Positions 1-8,458 of a stretch of DNA of 64,000 nucleotides are shown in pieces. Position 1 is the first letter of the stretch; each line of letters opens with the position of its first letter. The DNA is taken from the NCBI GenBank assembly GCA_041399205.1, contig JAWKTK010000016.1, positions 1 through 64,000 on the forward strand. Direction: 5' to 3'. The notes under the pieces were generated by a model. The model worked only from the letters and a program-made list of their open reading frames with translations. It did not search any database and was not told the origin of the DNA. This DNA is from JAGQOZ01 sp041399205. GTDB taxonomy: Bacteria; Planctomycetota; Planctomycetia; Pirellulales; Pirellulaceae. The translations under genes were made by a program, and so were the position numbers.

Positions 1-605
1 GTGTCGTTCACGGGCGTCTGCGATTGCAAAGCTGCGTTGGTCGGTAACGGTGATGTTGGAGCGGTGGGGTGCAGGATGACTGGAGACGGTGCCGTGACGC
101 GAAGCTTCTGCGAATGTGCCACGCTGCCGTCAGGTCGAACTACATCAACTTGAATCAAGACGGCGTCTTTGATGGCCATTGGCGGAAGCGTGATCGTCAC
201 ACTGGTCATCGTCCAGTTTTGGATGTGCACCGGTAGCTTGATGTCCTGAAACGCCATAAACACGCTACCGGCTTGTTCGCCCAGGAAGTTGGCGGGTAGC
301 GTCAAGGTCGCTCCCGCTGGCACTTCCGGGTACTGCGGTTCAACCGGAGCCGCCGCTATTTGCACCACGGGCTGGACCATTTTTTCGACAACAGGCTGCC
401 TTATCAGCGTCTGCTGCACGTGGACCGGGCGCACGACGTGTGTGGTGTGAACATGGCTTGTCGTACGAGCCAAATGGTTGTGAATTCGCACCGCTGCTTT
501 CACGTACTTCTTGGCTCCTCCGCAACCGGCCCAACTGTTGGCCGCCATTCCAGAAACTGTCATGGAGAAGATAACCACAGTAAGAATGCGAAAACGATTC
601 ATCAT
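1..605 (-). CDS. Secreted protein of unknown function (3' end outside window)
   Basis: The reverse strand is open from an ATG-ATG pair (start at 605 or 602) to the window edge, about 201 codons without a stop. The start follows a purine-rich AAGGGAAAA. The first 25 or so residues form a signal peptide (MMNRFRILTVVIFSMTVSGM, then AANSWAG). A His/Val/Gln-rich stretch follows (HVHTTHVVRPVHVQQ), then a segment around residues 100-165 that reads like a beta-sandwich (PAGATLTLPANFLGEQAGSV) and resembles IPT/TIG-type surface domains. I do not recognise the family and the C-terminus is missing. It is probably exported to the cell envelope. It is divergently arranged with the RdgC-like gene across about 285 bases. 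Confidence 0.7.
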   Translation of the reverse strand, partial: MMNRFRILTVVIFSMTVSGMAANSWAGCGGAKKYVKAAVRIHNHLARTTSHVHTTHVVRPVHVQQTLIRQPVVEKMVQPVVQIAAAPVEPQYPEVPAGATLTLPANFLGEQAGSVFMAFQDIKLPVHIQNWTMTSVTITLPPMAIKDAVLIQVDVVRPDGSVAHSQKLRVTAPSPVILHPTAPTSPLPTNAALQSQTPVND

Positions 606-891
606 TTTTCCCTTTAATTCTTGATTTTCTGGCTTGTTTTCAGGCATTTTTTTGCCGTTGACACCGTTCCAAGCGAAGAAACCAATCGACTGTTACACAA
701 AAAAACAGCGTCATTCGGTGGATTCGAACAGACTTACGGTGCACCCCTGGCTGACTTCCAGCTGGGGATTTGGCAAACTCTTCCGCTAGCACTACGGTTT
801 TCCAAAGTCGTTCGGAACTGCCGGGACGATAAAGGGAAATCCAGCCATTTTGACTTGCCGATGAAATTGACTTGGGAAAAGGAAACGACAA

Positions 892-2082
892 ATGGGATTC
901 TTGTCCGGAAGTGCATCGTTCGAACGGTATTGGATTACGAAGGACGACACGCCAGCATTTGGTGAAGAGCATCTAAAGAACTTGCAGAAGTGGCGAATTG
1001 GCCGCATGGAAGGCATAGCCATTGATCAGCCCGACGTTGGCTTTGCGGGTGGCGCACACCTGTTGGACACCTCTTTTGAACTGGAAAAAAACGTCCTTGG
1101 CGATGCCATGCACTTTGGCATTCGTATTGATACCAATCAGATTCCGGGCCCTATCAAGAACGCTTGGTTGCAAATGGAGTTGCTGGCATTGATGGAAGAC
1201 AATCCTGGCGGGCGTCCCACAAAAGCTCAGCGAAAAGAAGCTAAAGACGCGGTGGAAGCTAAATGTGAAGAAGAAGCCGCCACAGGCAAATTTCGTCGGA
1301 TGCAGCAAGTGCCCATCCTATGGGACGCTCAGACGGAAACGATGTTTATTGGAGGCACTGGTCCTACGGCCAACGAAATGTGCATTGACCTGTTTGAAAG
1401 ATCGTTTGCGTTAGAGTTTGACCGAGTTTCATCGGGGAAGTTGGCGTACCTGTATGCCGAAGAAAACGATCTACTGAAAGACCTATTCGAAACCAGTCCG
1501 TCGGCATTTCTGGGCGAAGGCCCTTCCAGTAGTATCGAATGGTGGAGTGGCATTGCGGACAACTTTGACTACCTAGGAAACGAATTCTTGATCTGGCTAT
1601 GGTGGTATTTTGAAAATGAATCCGACACCATCCCGCTGAGCGACGGCTCTGAAGTTTTTGGTATGTTCAGCAAGACTTTGACGCTGGATTGTCCTCTAGG
1701 CCAGACCGGCAAGGAAACCATCTCCTCCGATTCCCCAGTGGTGCTTCCCGAAGCGAAGCAGGCTATCCAGTCCGGCAAACTTCCTCGCAAAGCAGGGCTG
1801 ACGCTAATTCGCCATGACCTTCAGTACCAGTTCACTCTGCAGGCAGAAACGTTCTTGATTGGCGGTGCCAAGTTTTCCACCATAAATGCCAAACCGCCCG
1901 CCAGTGACAATCCTGACGAAGACCGCATTATCACTCTCCGCGACTTCACCGAAACATTGGACCTATTGTTCCACGCATTCTGCGCCAAACGCATCGGCAA
2001 AGCCTGGAAGCCAGAGTTAGCCAAGATCCAACAGTGGATGGCCCATTCACAGCCTGGTTCGGTGCGAAAGCCGGCGGCCTAA
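892..2082 (+). CDS. RdgC-like recombination-associated protein
   Basis: The 396-residue product resembles RdgC, a ring-forming DNA-binding protein that in proteobacteria limits RecA activity. The RdgC-like layout is a mixed N-terminal domain, then a charged helical segment (residues about 88-125, KAQRKEAKDAVEAKCEEEAA) followed by a beta-strand block (RRMQQVPILWDAQTETMFIG) and an FERSFALEF helix. Near the C-terminus a beta block (LTLIRHDLQYQFTLQAETFL) and ITLRDFTETLDLLFHAFC also fit. It is longer than E. coli RdgC (about 300 residues). The start is supported by AAAGGAA seven bases upstream. No recombination gene lies beside it. The assignment rests on pattern similarity only; a lineage-specific protein sharing the fold is the alternative. 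Confidence 0.62.
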   Translation: MGFLSGSASFERYWITKDDTPAFGEEHLKNLQKWRIGRMEGIAIDQPDVGFAGGAHLLDTSFELEKNVLGDAMHFGIRIDTNQIPGPIKNAWLQMELLALMEDNPGGRPTKAQRKEAKDAVEAKCEEEAATGKFRRMQQVPILWDAQTETMFIGGTGPTANEMCIDLFERSFALEFDRVSSGKLAYLYAEENDLLKDLFETSPSAFLGEGPSSSIEWWSGIADNFDYLGNEFLIWLWWYFENESDTIPLSDGSEVFGMFSKTLTLDCPLGQTGKETISSDSPVVLPEAKQAIQSGKLPRKAGLTLIRHDLQYQFTLQAETFLIGGAKFSTINAKPPASDNPDEDRIITLRDFTETLDLLFHAFCAKRIGKAWKPELAKIQQWMAHSQPGSVRKPAA

Positions 2083-2197
2083 GCTGTTTCGAACTAATTT
2101 GGCGAGTCAGACTCGTTCGACGCGAATGCCATCGCGTCGAATGGGACCGCAGGCGGCAGTCTTGAAGCGTGCATTCGCGTTTTCCGGCGGAATTTTC

Positions 2198-2343
2198 TAG
2201 CCCGACGCGTGAGCGAGGGACTTTAGAAGCATTCAATTTGCCCCTCACTTACGTTTCGGGCTAGGAAAAAACGCAACTTCCAAAATCGGCAGCAAGGGAC
2301 TGCAAAAGCGTTTGATTTCCCCTCGCTGGCATTTCGGGCTAGG
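2198..2343. repeat. Palindromic TAGCCCG repeat, full copy plus degenerate copy
   Basis: The left arm near 2199-2220 begins TAGCCCGACGCGTGAGCGAG. The right arm near 2241-2263 is its imperfect complement, ending ACGTTTCGGGCTA, so the DNA can form a long stem. A second, partly degenerate right arm ending TTTCGGGCTA lies at 2319-2341. The same element recurs near 26934, 51042 and 56456. It lies between the convergent ends of the RdgC-like gene and the coiled-coil membrane protein gene. The rest of the 373-base gap holds no gene. Confidence 0.85.
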
Positions 2344-2455
2344 AAGAAACGTAACTTCCAAACCGGCAGTCAGGACCGCGGGCGACAACGGCAAACGGTG
2401 CCGCGAGCGGTGAACCGACCCGCAGCGTAGAAAACGCAATACGGACGTCAGCGCC

Positions 2456-3457
2456 TTAGATTTCGTCGTCTTGGACGTAGTAGTCGTCTACAAAGTTAAG
2501 CCGCATACCTGGCACTTGTAGCGTTCTGTCTAAACCGTATGACAATGTAACGTCACCAGAGTAGCCCCATTTCAGAAAATCAGAATTCGCCAAATTCAAT
2601 CGCAATTGAATCTGCTGATTCGGTGCAATCTGAATCGGCTTGGGCAAATCCATTACGTAATAAGAATGAGTCTTCTTGTCCGCAGCCGTATTGTGATCTC
2701 GACGAAACGAAAGCACTCGCAACGAAACATATTGCGCACCCAACGGTTTCAATGACGAAGTATTCGTTTGTTGAGCGAATTCGCGGCGAGGACGGAAACG
2801 CACCCGAGTAACCTCGACGGGCGAATCACCATCGTTCACCAGCGTCAAAATACTGGAATTGCCGTCGGACGGTTGTTCGTCCAAATCAACATAGCGTAAA
2901 CGTCCCGGTGCCTTGGCTGCACCACCTACGGTGCGATCGCCTGCCATGTCTTCCTGGCTGGTGATTTCCGCGTCTGGAATCGAATTGCCAAAATCTGCAG
3001 CGGATGGCGTTTGCGTTTCGGGCTTGGCCGCCATAATTCGGTTGTCCAACTGTTGCAGGAAATCGTTGAACGCTACTTGTCGCTGGCTGGATTCGGACGC
3101 TTCATTCAATTGCCACTGGTTCAGCGTCGCATCCGCATCATCTTGAAATTTATCTAAAGCGGTTTTGATTTCGTTGCTCCACTGCTGCTGCTTGCCTTGC
3201 ACTTCCGCCTGCAAATCAGCAATCTGATTGGCCCACTTTTCCCGTTCGGCCTGCAGCAATTTGGAATCCGCATTGCCTTGTTCGCTCACAATGGCTTGCA
3301 CGCGGTCTGCCACCAAGCGTTCAATCTGTTCGTCGGAAACAGCGGCGGGATTATTTTGAGAATATAAAAAGCCAATGCCGCCAAGCGCCACGGCCAAGCT
3401 CAAGAACGAAAGAAATCGACTACCCCAATCAATCGGAAGTCTGCGATATTGGTCCAT
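2456..3457 (-). CDS. Single-span membrane protein with coiled coil and beta-rich C-terminal domain
   Basis: The likely start is the ATG at 3457 (MDQYRRLPIDWGSRF). The frame stays open upstream to 3556, but that extension looks unlike a protein N-terminus. A membrane span at about residues 12-32 (FLSFLSLAVALGGIGFLY) is followed by a coiled coil (about 45-150, rich in Gln, Glu and Lys). An acidic linker leads to a beta-rich domain from about residue 185 (SSILTLVNDGDSPVEVTRV). The layout suggests an inner-membrane anchor holding a periplasmic domain. I do not recognise a family. The RBS is weak, so the start is uncertain. Its stop faces the RdgC-like gene across palindromic repeats. Confidence 0.72.
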   Translation of the reverse strand: MDQYRRLPIDWGSRFLSFLSLAVALGGIGFLYSQNNPAAVSDEQIERLVADRVQAIVSEQGNADSKLLQAEREKWANQIADLQAEVQGKQQQWSNEIKTALDKFQDDADATLNQWQLNEASESSQRQVAFNDFLQQLDNRIMAAKPETQTPSAADFGNSIPDAEITSQEDMAGDRTVGGAAKAPGRLRYVDLDEQPSDGNSSILTLVNDGDSPVEVTRVRFRPRREFAQQTNTSSLKPLGAQYVSLRVLSFRRDHNTAADKKTHSYYVMDLPKPIQIAPNQQIQLRLNLANSDFLKWGYSGDVTLSYGLDRTLQVPGMRLNFVDDYYVQDDEI

Positions 3458-3719
3458 AACTAAATCACTCGAACGAGTTGGTTGAAATTCCAGAACGCCG
3501 CCTGCCAACAATCCGCAACGCCATTCATTCATACGCGGACAAGCTACACGAGACAAGGAACTCTTTACGTCGGTCCCTGTTTTCCCGAGCTTCCTCTCAA
3601 GATACCGAAGCCCCCACTTAGAGTCTACGGTCTTTGCTAGCAGTGATTCGCTTTCACGGACCGAACCACTGCATATTCAGAAGATAGCGAAAATGTTTAC
3701 TGAGAATTCGAACAGAAGT

Positions 3720-5528
3720 CTACTGGCCGTCAGAATCGTCATAGCGGGCATTAAAGCCAAAGACGTGAATACCGGATTCTTCGTTGGTGATCATCGATCC
3801 GGCGGGCATCAGATATTTTTCCAGCTTGGTGAACGGCGGCAACGGATTTCGCTCTAACGCATCATCCACAGCGCGGAAGAACTGATTGCGGTCGCGGCGC
3901 TGGTGCATGAATTCACGCGATTCGGGTGCCTGAACCCATTCGTACAACATCTGAAATGCTTCTACGGGACGGTTGATGCCAAACATACTGGGACTCGAAC
4001 CGTTTGGCTGTTTGGCCAATTCGGCGGACACATATTGGTAGTCATCCGAATCTTTCAGCGATGGTGCGGCGTTCGAACGAACGTCCAGTGCCAGCTCCAA
4101 CAGACTAATGCGATCCGTCACCAACAGATAATCATCCACCAAGGCAAACGCCGGTCGAATTCGCTGCATCTGCCGCCGCTGACGACGTTCTCGAGGCGAC
4201 AAGTCTTCGTCGTTCCGATCCTCCAGATTTTCTCCTGGACCTTGAATCCGATAGATTTTCTGTCCGCCATACTGCGTCGGTTCGATAAAGTCTTCAAACT
4301 TTTCTGTCACGGTTTCCAACGACTCTTGGAAGACACCGACGTCGCGTACCTTTAGACCAATCAGCGTTCCCTGACTGCCAATGCCAGCCGGAGGTTCGAA
4401 CCAGTTCAGATAGGTCGCTCGTCCATCCAACTGCGCGATAAAGTCTTGTTCGAAGTCGATGCCAATTCGTTCAGAAATGTTGCTCTTCACTAACCCGCCG
4501 AAGTAACCTTCTTCGCGAAAGCTATCGACCAGATCTTTCAACACGGAATACAGCAACTTGACATCCAAATGCCACGTGGAGTAGTTGCCCACTTCGGCCG
4601 GCACCCAAGTTTCCGGCACGCAACTGCCAGTGTCCAAGGCAATCATTTCCAAAATGCCGTCTCGCGGATTTTCCAGCAGCACGTGCAAGTGCGAAATCGA
4701 TTCGTACGCTTCTTCTTGCGGCAGAACTAAACTGCCTCCAATACCGGACAGCCCGTCCAAGCCTAAAGACGGCAGCATGGCCAACGCGACTTGCGCGCCC
4801 ACGTTTCCTCGATTCGCGGCGCGAAACAGACCAATCGGATCCACGAACCAAGTCAATTCGGGAGACGACGTGCGGCTGGTATCGCACCGATCCATGATGG
4901 CGGCAAACGCTTGGTTATCAATGAGCGTCCCTTCGTCATTCCCCTGCAGCGCCGGCACCATTTTCTTGGCCACGTTGAAACTACTGCAAAGAACAATCGT
5001 CTGTTCGAATTGAAAACGAACCACCTGTTCATCGTCATTGGTGCCTCGTTGATAGACCTGCAGCTCGACGCCTTCGACGGTTTCTTTGCGAGTGTTAAAC
5101 CCTTGCTTGTTCAATTCGTCGGCGCCCAATTCCAACAAGTTTTTGGCGTCGTCTTCTGCTTCGGCTATATCCACCAGCGCCACAATCACAGGCTTCAACG
5201 CCGGTGGCGCCACCACCGCCAAGGTGACTTCACCGTTGGGCACGGCCAAGATCTGTTCCAGTGTCATACCGGCTCGATCCTCTAACTCACGTACCAATTC
5301 CGTGGCGGAACCGTAAAGATCTTGGACCAGCGGACGGATTTCTTCGTCCTGCAGCATGGCTCCCATTCCGGTGCGGCCGAGCCGTTCACGAAAGCGATTC
5401 GAATCCTCCACACTGACGTACGCCACCGTTTTTTCGGGCAAGATTGCAAAGGCGGGTGGACGAGCGACCGCGGGTGCAAGAAATAAAAGCGGCAAAGTCA
5501 GCGTCAAGATATTCTTACGGCTTAGCAT
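3720..5528 (-). CDS. Large secreted protein of unknown function (DUF3352-like)
   Basis: This encodes a 602-residue exported protein. Its signal peptide is MLSRKNILTLTLPLLFLAPA, with cleavage likely after the AVA or AFA that follows. The ATG at 5528 is chosen over an in-frame GTG five codons upstream because GGAG lies eight bases before it. The mature part begins PEKTVAYVSVEDSNRF and has alternating strands and helices, resembling planctomycete DUF3352-type proteins. A highly charged stretch (SPRERRQRRQMQR) sits near residue 455. No catalytic motif is visible. The role is unknown, presumably periplasmic or surface-associated. Confidence 0.75.
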   Translation of the reverse strand: MLSRKNILTLTLPLLFLAPAVARPPAFAILPEKTVAYVSVEDSNRFRERLGRTGMGAMLQDEEIRPLVQDLYGSATELVRELEDRAGMTLEQILAVPNGEVTLAVVAPPALKPVIVALVDIAEAEDDAKNLLELGADELNKQGFNTRKETVEGVELQVYQRGTNDDEQVVRFQFEQTIVLCSSFNVAKKMVPALQGNDEGTLIDNQAFAAIMDRCDTSRTSSPELTWFVDPIGLFRAANRGNVGAQVALAMLPSLGLDGLSGIGGSLVLPQEEAYESISHLHVLLENPRDGILEMIALDTGSCVPETWVPAEVGNYSTWHLDVKLLYSVLKDLVDSFREEGYFGGLVKSNISERIGIDFEQDFIAQLDGRATYLNWFEPPAGIGSQGTLIGLKVRDVGVFQESLETVTEKFEDFIEPTQYGGQKIYRIQGPGENLEDRNDEDLSPRERRQRRQMQRIRPAFALVDDYLLVTDRISLLELALDVRSNAAPSLKDSDDYQYVSAELAKQPNGSSPSMFGINRPVEAFQMLYEWVQAPESREFMHQRRDRNQFFRAVDDALERNPLPPFTKLEKYLMPAGSMITNEESGIHVFGFNARYDDSDGQ

Positions 5529-5663
5529 TTCGAATCTCCGCACATGGGGTGGCTTTTGATCGAGTTATTCCCTGTTGATACCTTAATCTTGCCCCAATTG
5601 TTTCAAATTACAGCCGACTTTTTCGCTTCGAACCGTCCTGCCCTTTCGGTAACGCCGGTTGGT

Positions 5664-5669
5664 TATAAT
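5664..5669 (+). promoter_or_regulatory. Candidate -10 element of the BON-domain gene
   Basis: A perfect TATAAT lies about 157 bases before the chosen ATG at 5826. No good -35 hexamer is seen at 17-18 bases, so this is a tentative sigma-70-type site. Confidence 0.35.
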
Positions 5670-5825
5670 CGGTAGATCGAAGCTGCGGTCGCGAGTTACA
5701 GCAAATCGGGCGAATTGTCGCTTCCTTCGCGAGTTTCCCTATTTTCGCGGTCGAAATCGAAGTTGCCGGGGTTTGTATTGCAGAATCGTTGCGCAACTAC
5801 CCAATCACTGTTTGAGGAGCTGGCC

Positions 5826-6881
5826 ATGCGAATTGTTTCGCTGTTTTCCGTCGTCCTGATCATTGCCCTTGGTCAAAGCCAGGCGTTTGGGCAGACATTT
5901 GGGGCTCGAACCACGGGCGGTACCATTTCGGCCGGCAATCGAACGGCATTTGGAGGAGGCGGTAACGGCGTTGGTGGTGTCACAGGCAGCGGTCAAGCGT
6001 TCCAACAACTGGAATCGCTAGGGTCTGTGGAAGGTGGCGAACGCTACATTCGAGACAATCGCCAAGCAACGCAATTTGTGGGCAACGATTCGCAGGAACA
6101 AGTAGGCTTCGTCGGCGTTGTGGGACGAGGCCTGCAGAACGTAAACGCCAACGGTGGGTCCAGCTTTGTCGGCGGTCTTTCCGGTGGCGGTTTAGGTGGT
6201 ATGACCGGCGGTCTCGGAGGCGGCCTGAATTCCGGACTTGGTGGCGGCCGTAACGCGCTGGGCGGCGGTATGGCGGGAGGCCTGGGCGGCATGACGGGCG
6301 GCCTGGGAATGGGCACCGGTGGCCTAGGCGGTATTGGCGGAACCAGTCGACTGGGCGGTGGCGGACTTGGTACCGGCGGTTTGACAGGTGGACTTACCGG
6401 CGCGGGGCTCGGCAGCAACAGCATGGGCATCGCCAGTATGAACGCCGGAGGAATGGGTGCCGGCGGATTCGGTGGTCAAACCGGATTCGGAGCGGCGGGC
6501 AATGCCAACCGCTCTATCAATTTTCAGACGCAGATGAAGGTTCGCTTTCGTCATCCCGAACGCGCGTCGACTATTTCATCCAGTGACCTGCAGCAACGGC
6601 TCAATCATAGTAGCCGGATTCCGGCAAGCTCGAATGTGCAGGTTCAGTCCCAGGGTCAAACAGTGACGTTGACCGGTTACGTTCCCAACGACGAGGCGCG
6701 TGTATTGGCTGTCCAACTTGCCTTGCTCGAACCGGGTGTGACGGACGTAGTTGATCAAATGACCGTGGGTTCGGAAGATCCGTATACCGATTCGGATTCA
6801 AATTCGAATCTAGATCTGAACCCAGCTCCGACGCCTGGTTCCCTTGTTGTTCCGGACGTTCCCACTCCGTCTGGATCGTAG
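5826..6881 (+). CDS. Exported glycine-rich protein with C-terminal BON domain
   Basis: The ATG at 5826 is preceded by GAGGAG and begins a signal peptide (MRIVSLFSVVLIIALGQSQA). The frame is open further upstream, but without RBS or signal. Residues about 115-220 are low-complexity GGLGGMTGGLGGGL-type repeats. The C-terminal part (about 250-320) has the BON-domain pattern: an amphipathic helix (DLQQRLNHS), then VQVQSQGQTVTLTGYVPND and a second helix ending in GVTDVVDQM. BON domains are thought to bind phospholipid or surfaces, so an envelope role is likely. The last 281 bases, which encode the BON domain, overlap the convergent lipoprotein gene. Confidence 0.85.
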   Translation: MRIVSLFSVVLIIALGQSQAFGQTFGARTTGGTISAGNRTAFGGGGNGVGGVTGSGQAFQQLESLGSVEGGERYIRDNRQATQFVGNDSQEQVGFVGVVGRGLQNVNANGGSSFVGGLSGGGLGGMTGGLGGGLNSGLGGGRNALGGGMAGGLGGMTGGLGMGTGGLGGIGGTSRLGGGGLGTGGLTGGLTGAGLGSNSMGIASMNAGGMGAGGFGGQTGFGAAGNANRSINFQTQMKVRFRHPERASTISSSDLQQRLNHSSRIPASSNVQVQSQGQTVTLTGYVPNDEARVLAVQLALLEPGVTDVVDQMTVGSEDPYTDSDSNSNLDLNPAPTPGSLVVPDVPTPSGS

Positions 6882-7653
6882 TGGTTCGCTGACGAATCAT
6901 ATCGTTCGAAATTGGCGGTGCGTTGCGTAGCTGTTCTCTAATGGACGGTGTCAATGGGATGGATGTCGATTGAATCTTGAACCGTTGATTCAAAGGACGG
7001 TCACCCATTTCGGTCCACGCGGTTGATCCAGTTTCCGTGCCTTCATCGAACGAAGCTTGCTGCACCGCAGAACGAGGCAACCGCTTCTTGGCTTGCGACA
7101 GTTCATACGTGGTGGTTTTTTCCTGAAGCTTTTCGGCTCGGCCTGGCAATAGATTGCGCGAATGGTCTCCCATCAGCACTTTCCCAGCCGCAGTCTTGAA
7201 GATGGGGACCAAGCTGATGGCCTTTTGATCGCCACCGACTGCGTCCCATGGAATCCACACACTGTACGAAGGACCGAAGTCCGATTCGCTGCGATGCGTT
7301 TCAAATTCTTCCTTGGAGAACACAAACTTCTTGGTCGGTTCGTCCGTTTCGGACGAAGTGTCGTCATCGTAGGCGTAGACGATTAACTGTCCGTCTACGG
7401 CCACCGTTTGGTTCTTGTCGTTGTAAAAATACAGGCGGCCGCCAAAGCCACGAGTCGGCTTTTGACCTGCGGTCAATGTCACCGACTCGGACCAGATGGC
7501 CACCATGTTGACGGGTGCCTCTTCAATGTCGTCTTTGTTCCAAAATGCCAACTTGCTGTCATTCATCTTTTCGATTGGCTTCTGAAAGACGCTGCAGCCA
7601 GAAGCCGCCATGACAACGCAAGCAGCAAACGCAATGCCTATGGTCTTATTCAC
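6601..7653 (-). CDS. Lipoprotein of unknown function next to the secretin gene
   Basis: The GTG at 7653 is taken as start because AAGGAT lies just upstream and it opens a lipoprotein signal, VNKTIGIAFAACVVMAASGC, with the lipobox at its end. The open frame runs upstream to 7848 only by reading through dispersed repeats. The body (about residues 45-190) looks like a beta-rich domain (GFGGRLYFYNDKNQTVAVDG, then SYSVWIPWDAVGG). The C-terminal third is Arg/Pro/Ser-rich. It lies on the same strand as, and downstream of, the giant secretin gene, and may be an accessory of that system (inference). Its last 281 bases run antisense across the BON domain, so the true stop may have been lost. Confidence 0.72.
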   Translation of the reverse strand: MNKTIGIAFAACVVMAASGCSVFQKPIEKMNDSKLAFWNKDDIEEAPVNMVAIWSESVTLTAGQKPTRGFGGRLYFYNDKNQTVAVDGQLIVYAYDDDTSSETDEPTKKFVFSKEEFETHRSESDFGPSYSVWIPWDAVGGDQKAISLVPIFKTAAGKVLMGDHSRNLLPGRAEKLQEKTTTYELSQAKKRLPRSAVQQASFDEGTETGSTAWTEMGDRPLNQRFKIQSTSIPLTPSIREQLRNAPPISNDMIRQRTTTIQTEWERPEQQGNQASELGSDLDSNLNPNRYTDLPNPRSFDQLRPSHPVRARQVGQPIHAPRRWERNRSTSLFDPGTEPAHSSLPESGYYD

Positions 7654-7828
7654 GATTAGGATCCTTATTTTGAAACAAGTCCTCAGTAGTGGACGAGGTG
7701 ACGAGTCCCATCTGGTAGTAATTCCCATTTTCCGCCTAAAGGCGGTACTACGAACTCTTCTTGCATTGTCGCTGTCCTCTTTATCCAACTCAAAAGTAGT
7801 GGACGAGGTGACGAGTCCCATCTGGTAG
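7606..7828. repeat. 223-bp direct repeat, copy 1 (includes lipoprotein start)
   Basis: This segment is base-for-base the same as 8151-8373 by eye (offset 545). It contains the first codons, RBS and upstream region of the lipoprotein gene, plus two copies of the 20-base repeat GTGGACGAGGTGACGAGTCC and one CCGCCTAAAGGCGG palindrome. Confidence 0.93.
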
Positions 7829-8138
7829 CGCGTTCCAACTTCTCGCAACGTTCGTAGTCCCGCCTTTAGGCGGATTTGCCAAGACAGGGCTCAAGCCCTG
7901 TCGATGCGGCAGCGACGGCGAACGCCGTTCCGCTAACTAAAAGTAGTGGACGAGGTGACGAGTCCCATCGGGCACTTAATGGACGAGGTGACGAGTCCCA
8001 TCTGGTTTTCCTAAAGGCGGTACTACGAACTCTTTGCATTGTCGCTGTCCTCTTTATCCAACTTAAAAGTGGCGGACGAGGTGACGAGTCCCATCTGGTA
8101 GCGCGTTCCAACTTCTCGCAACGTTCGTAGTCCCGCCT

Positions 8139-8198
8139 TTAGGCGGATTTCGCCATGACAACGCAAGCAGCAAACGCAATGCCTATGGTCTTATTCAC
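8139..8198 (-). pseudogene. Duplicated fragment of the lipoprotein signal peptide
   Basis: This is the second copy of the lipoprotein start, with the same RBS and GTG. It reads VNKTIGIAFAACVVMA and then runs into repeat sequence, adding KSA and a stop after 19 residues. The duplication carries the start region but no mature protein. It could be translated as a short peptide, but is best seen as debris of the 223-bp duplication. Confidence 0.75.
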
Positions 8199-8373
8199 GA
8201 TTAGGATCCTTATTTTGAAACAAGTCCTCAGTAGTGGACGAGGTGACGAGTCCCATCTGGTAGTAATTCCCATTTTCCGCCTAAAGGCGGTACTACGAAC
8301 TCTTCTTGCATTGTCGCTGTCCTCTTTATCCAACTCAAAAGTAGTGGACGAGGTGACGAGTCCCATCTGGTAG
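8151..8373. repeat. 223-bp direct repeat, copy 2
   Basis: This is the second copy of 7606-7828. It is embedded in the repeat cluster between the secretin gene and the intact lipoprotein gene. The two copies diverge immediately outside the block: copy 1 continues into GCGCGTTCC, copy 2 into TAATTCC. Confidence 0.93.
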
Positions 8374-8458
8374 TAATTCCCATTTTCCGCCTAAAGGCGG
8401 GGCTACGAACCCTTCTTGCGCTGGCCTTCTGTACCCAACGAACGATCTTGATGAAAAC

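Larger units (their letters stand above)
7685..8412. repeat. Cluster of seven GTGGACGAGG repeats and six CCGCC palindromes
   Basis: Near-identical units containing GGACGAGGTGACGAGTCCCA occur near 7685, 7795, 7942, 7976, 8068, 8230 and 8340. Between them lie palindromes of the type CCGCCTTTAGGCGG or CCGCCTAAAGGCGG joined to TACGAAC or GTTCGTAG (near 7732, 7850, 8010, 8124, 8277 and 8385). A longer block of about 130 bases (TTGCATTGTCGCTGTCCTCT onward) is present three times. The cluster fills the gap between the secretin and lipoprotein genes and explains several spurious reading frames here. Confidence 0.92.

Noticed and set aside
6044..6430. 128-codon proline-rich reading frame on the minus strand
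   Set aside because: It is the antisense of the glycine-rich part of the BON-domain protein; Gly codons GGC/GGT read as Pro/Ala on the other strand.
7876..8130. Open frames with repeated GRGDESH peptides
   Set aside because: They are translations of the dispersed 20-base repeat in chance open frame, without RBS or conserved protein content.
7685..8412. Possible CRISPR array
   Set aside because: Repeats are spaced irregularly, spacers are themselves repeated, palindromes alternate with the units, and no cas gene is present.
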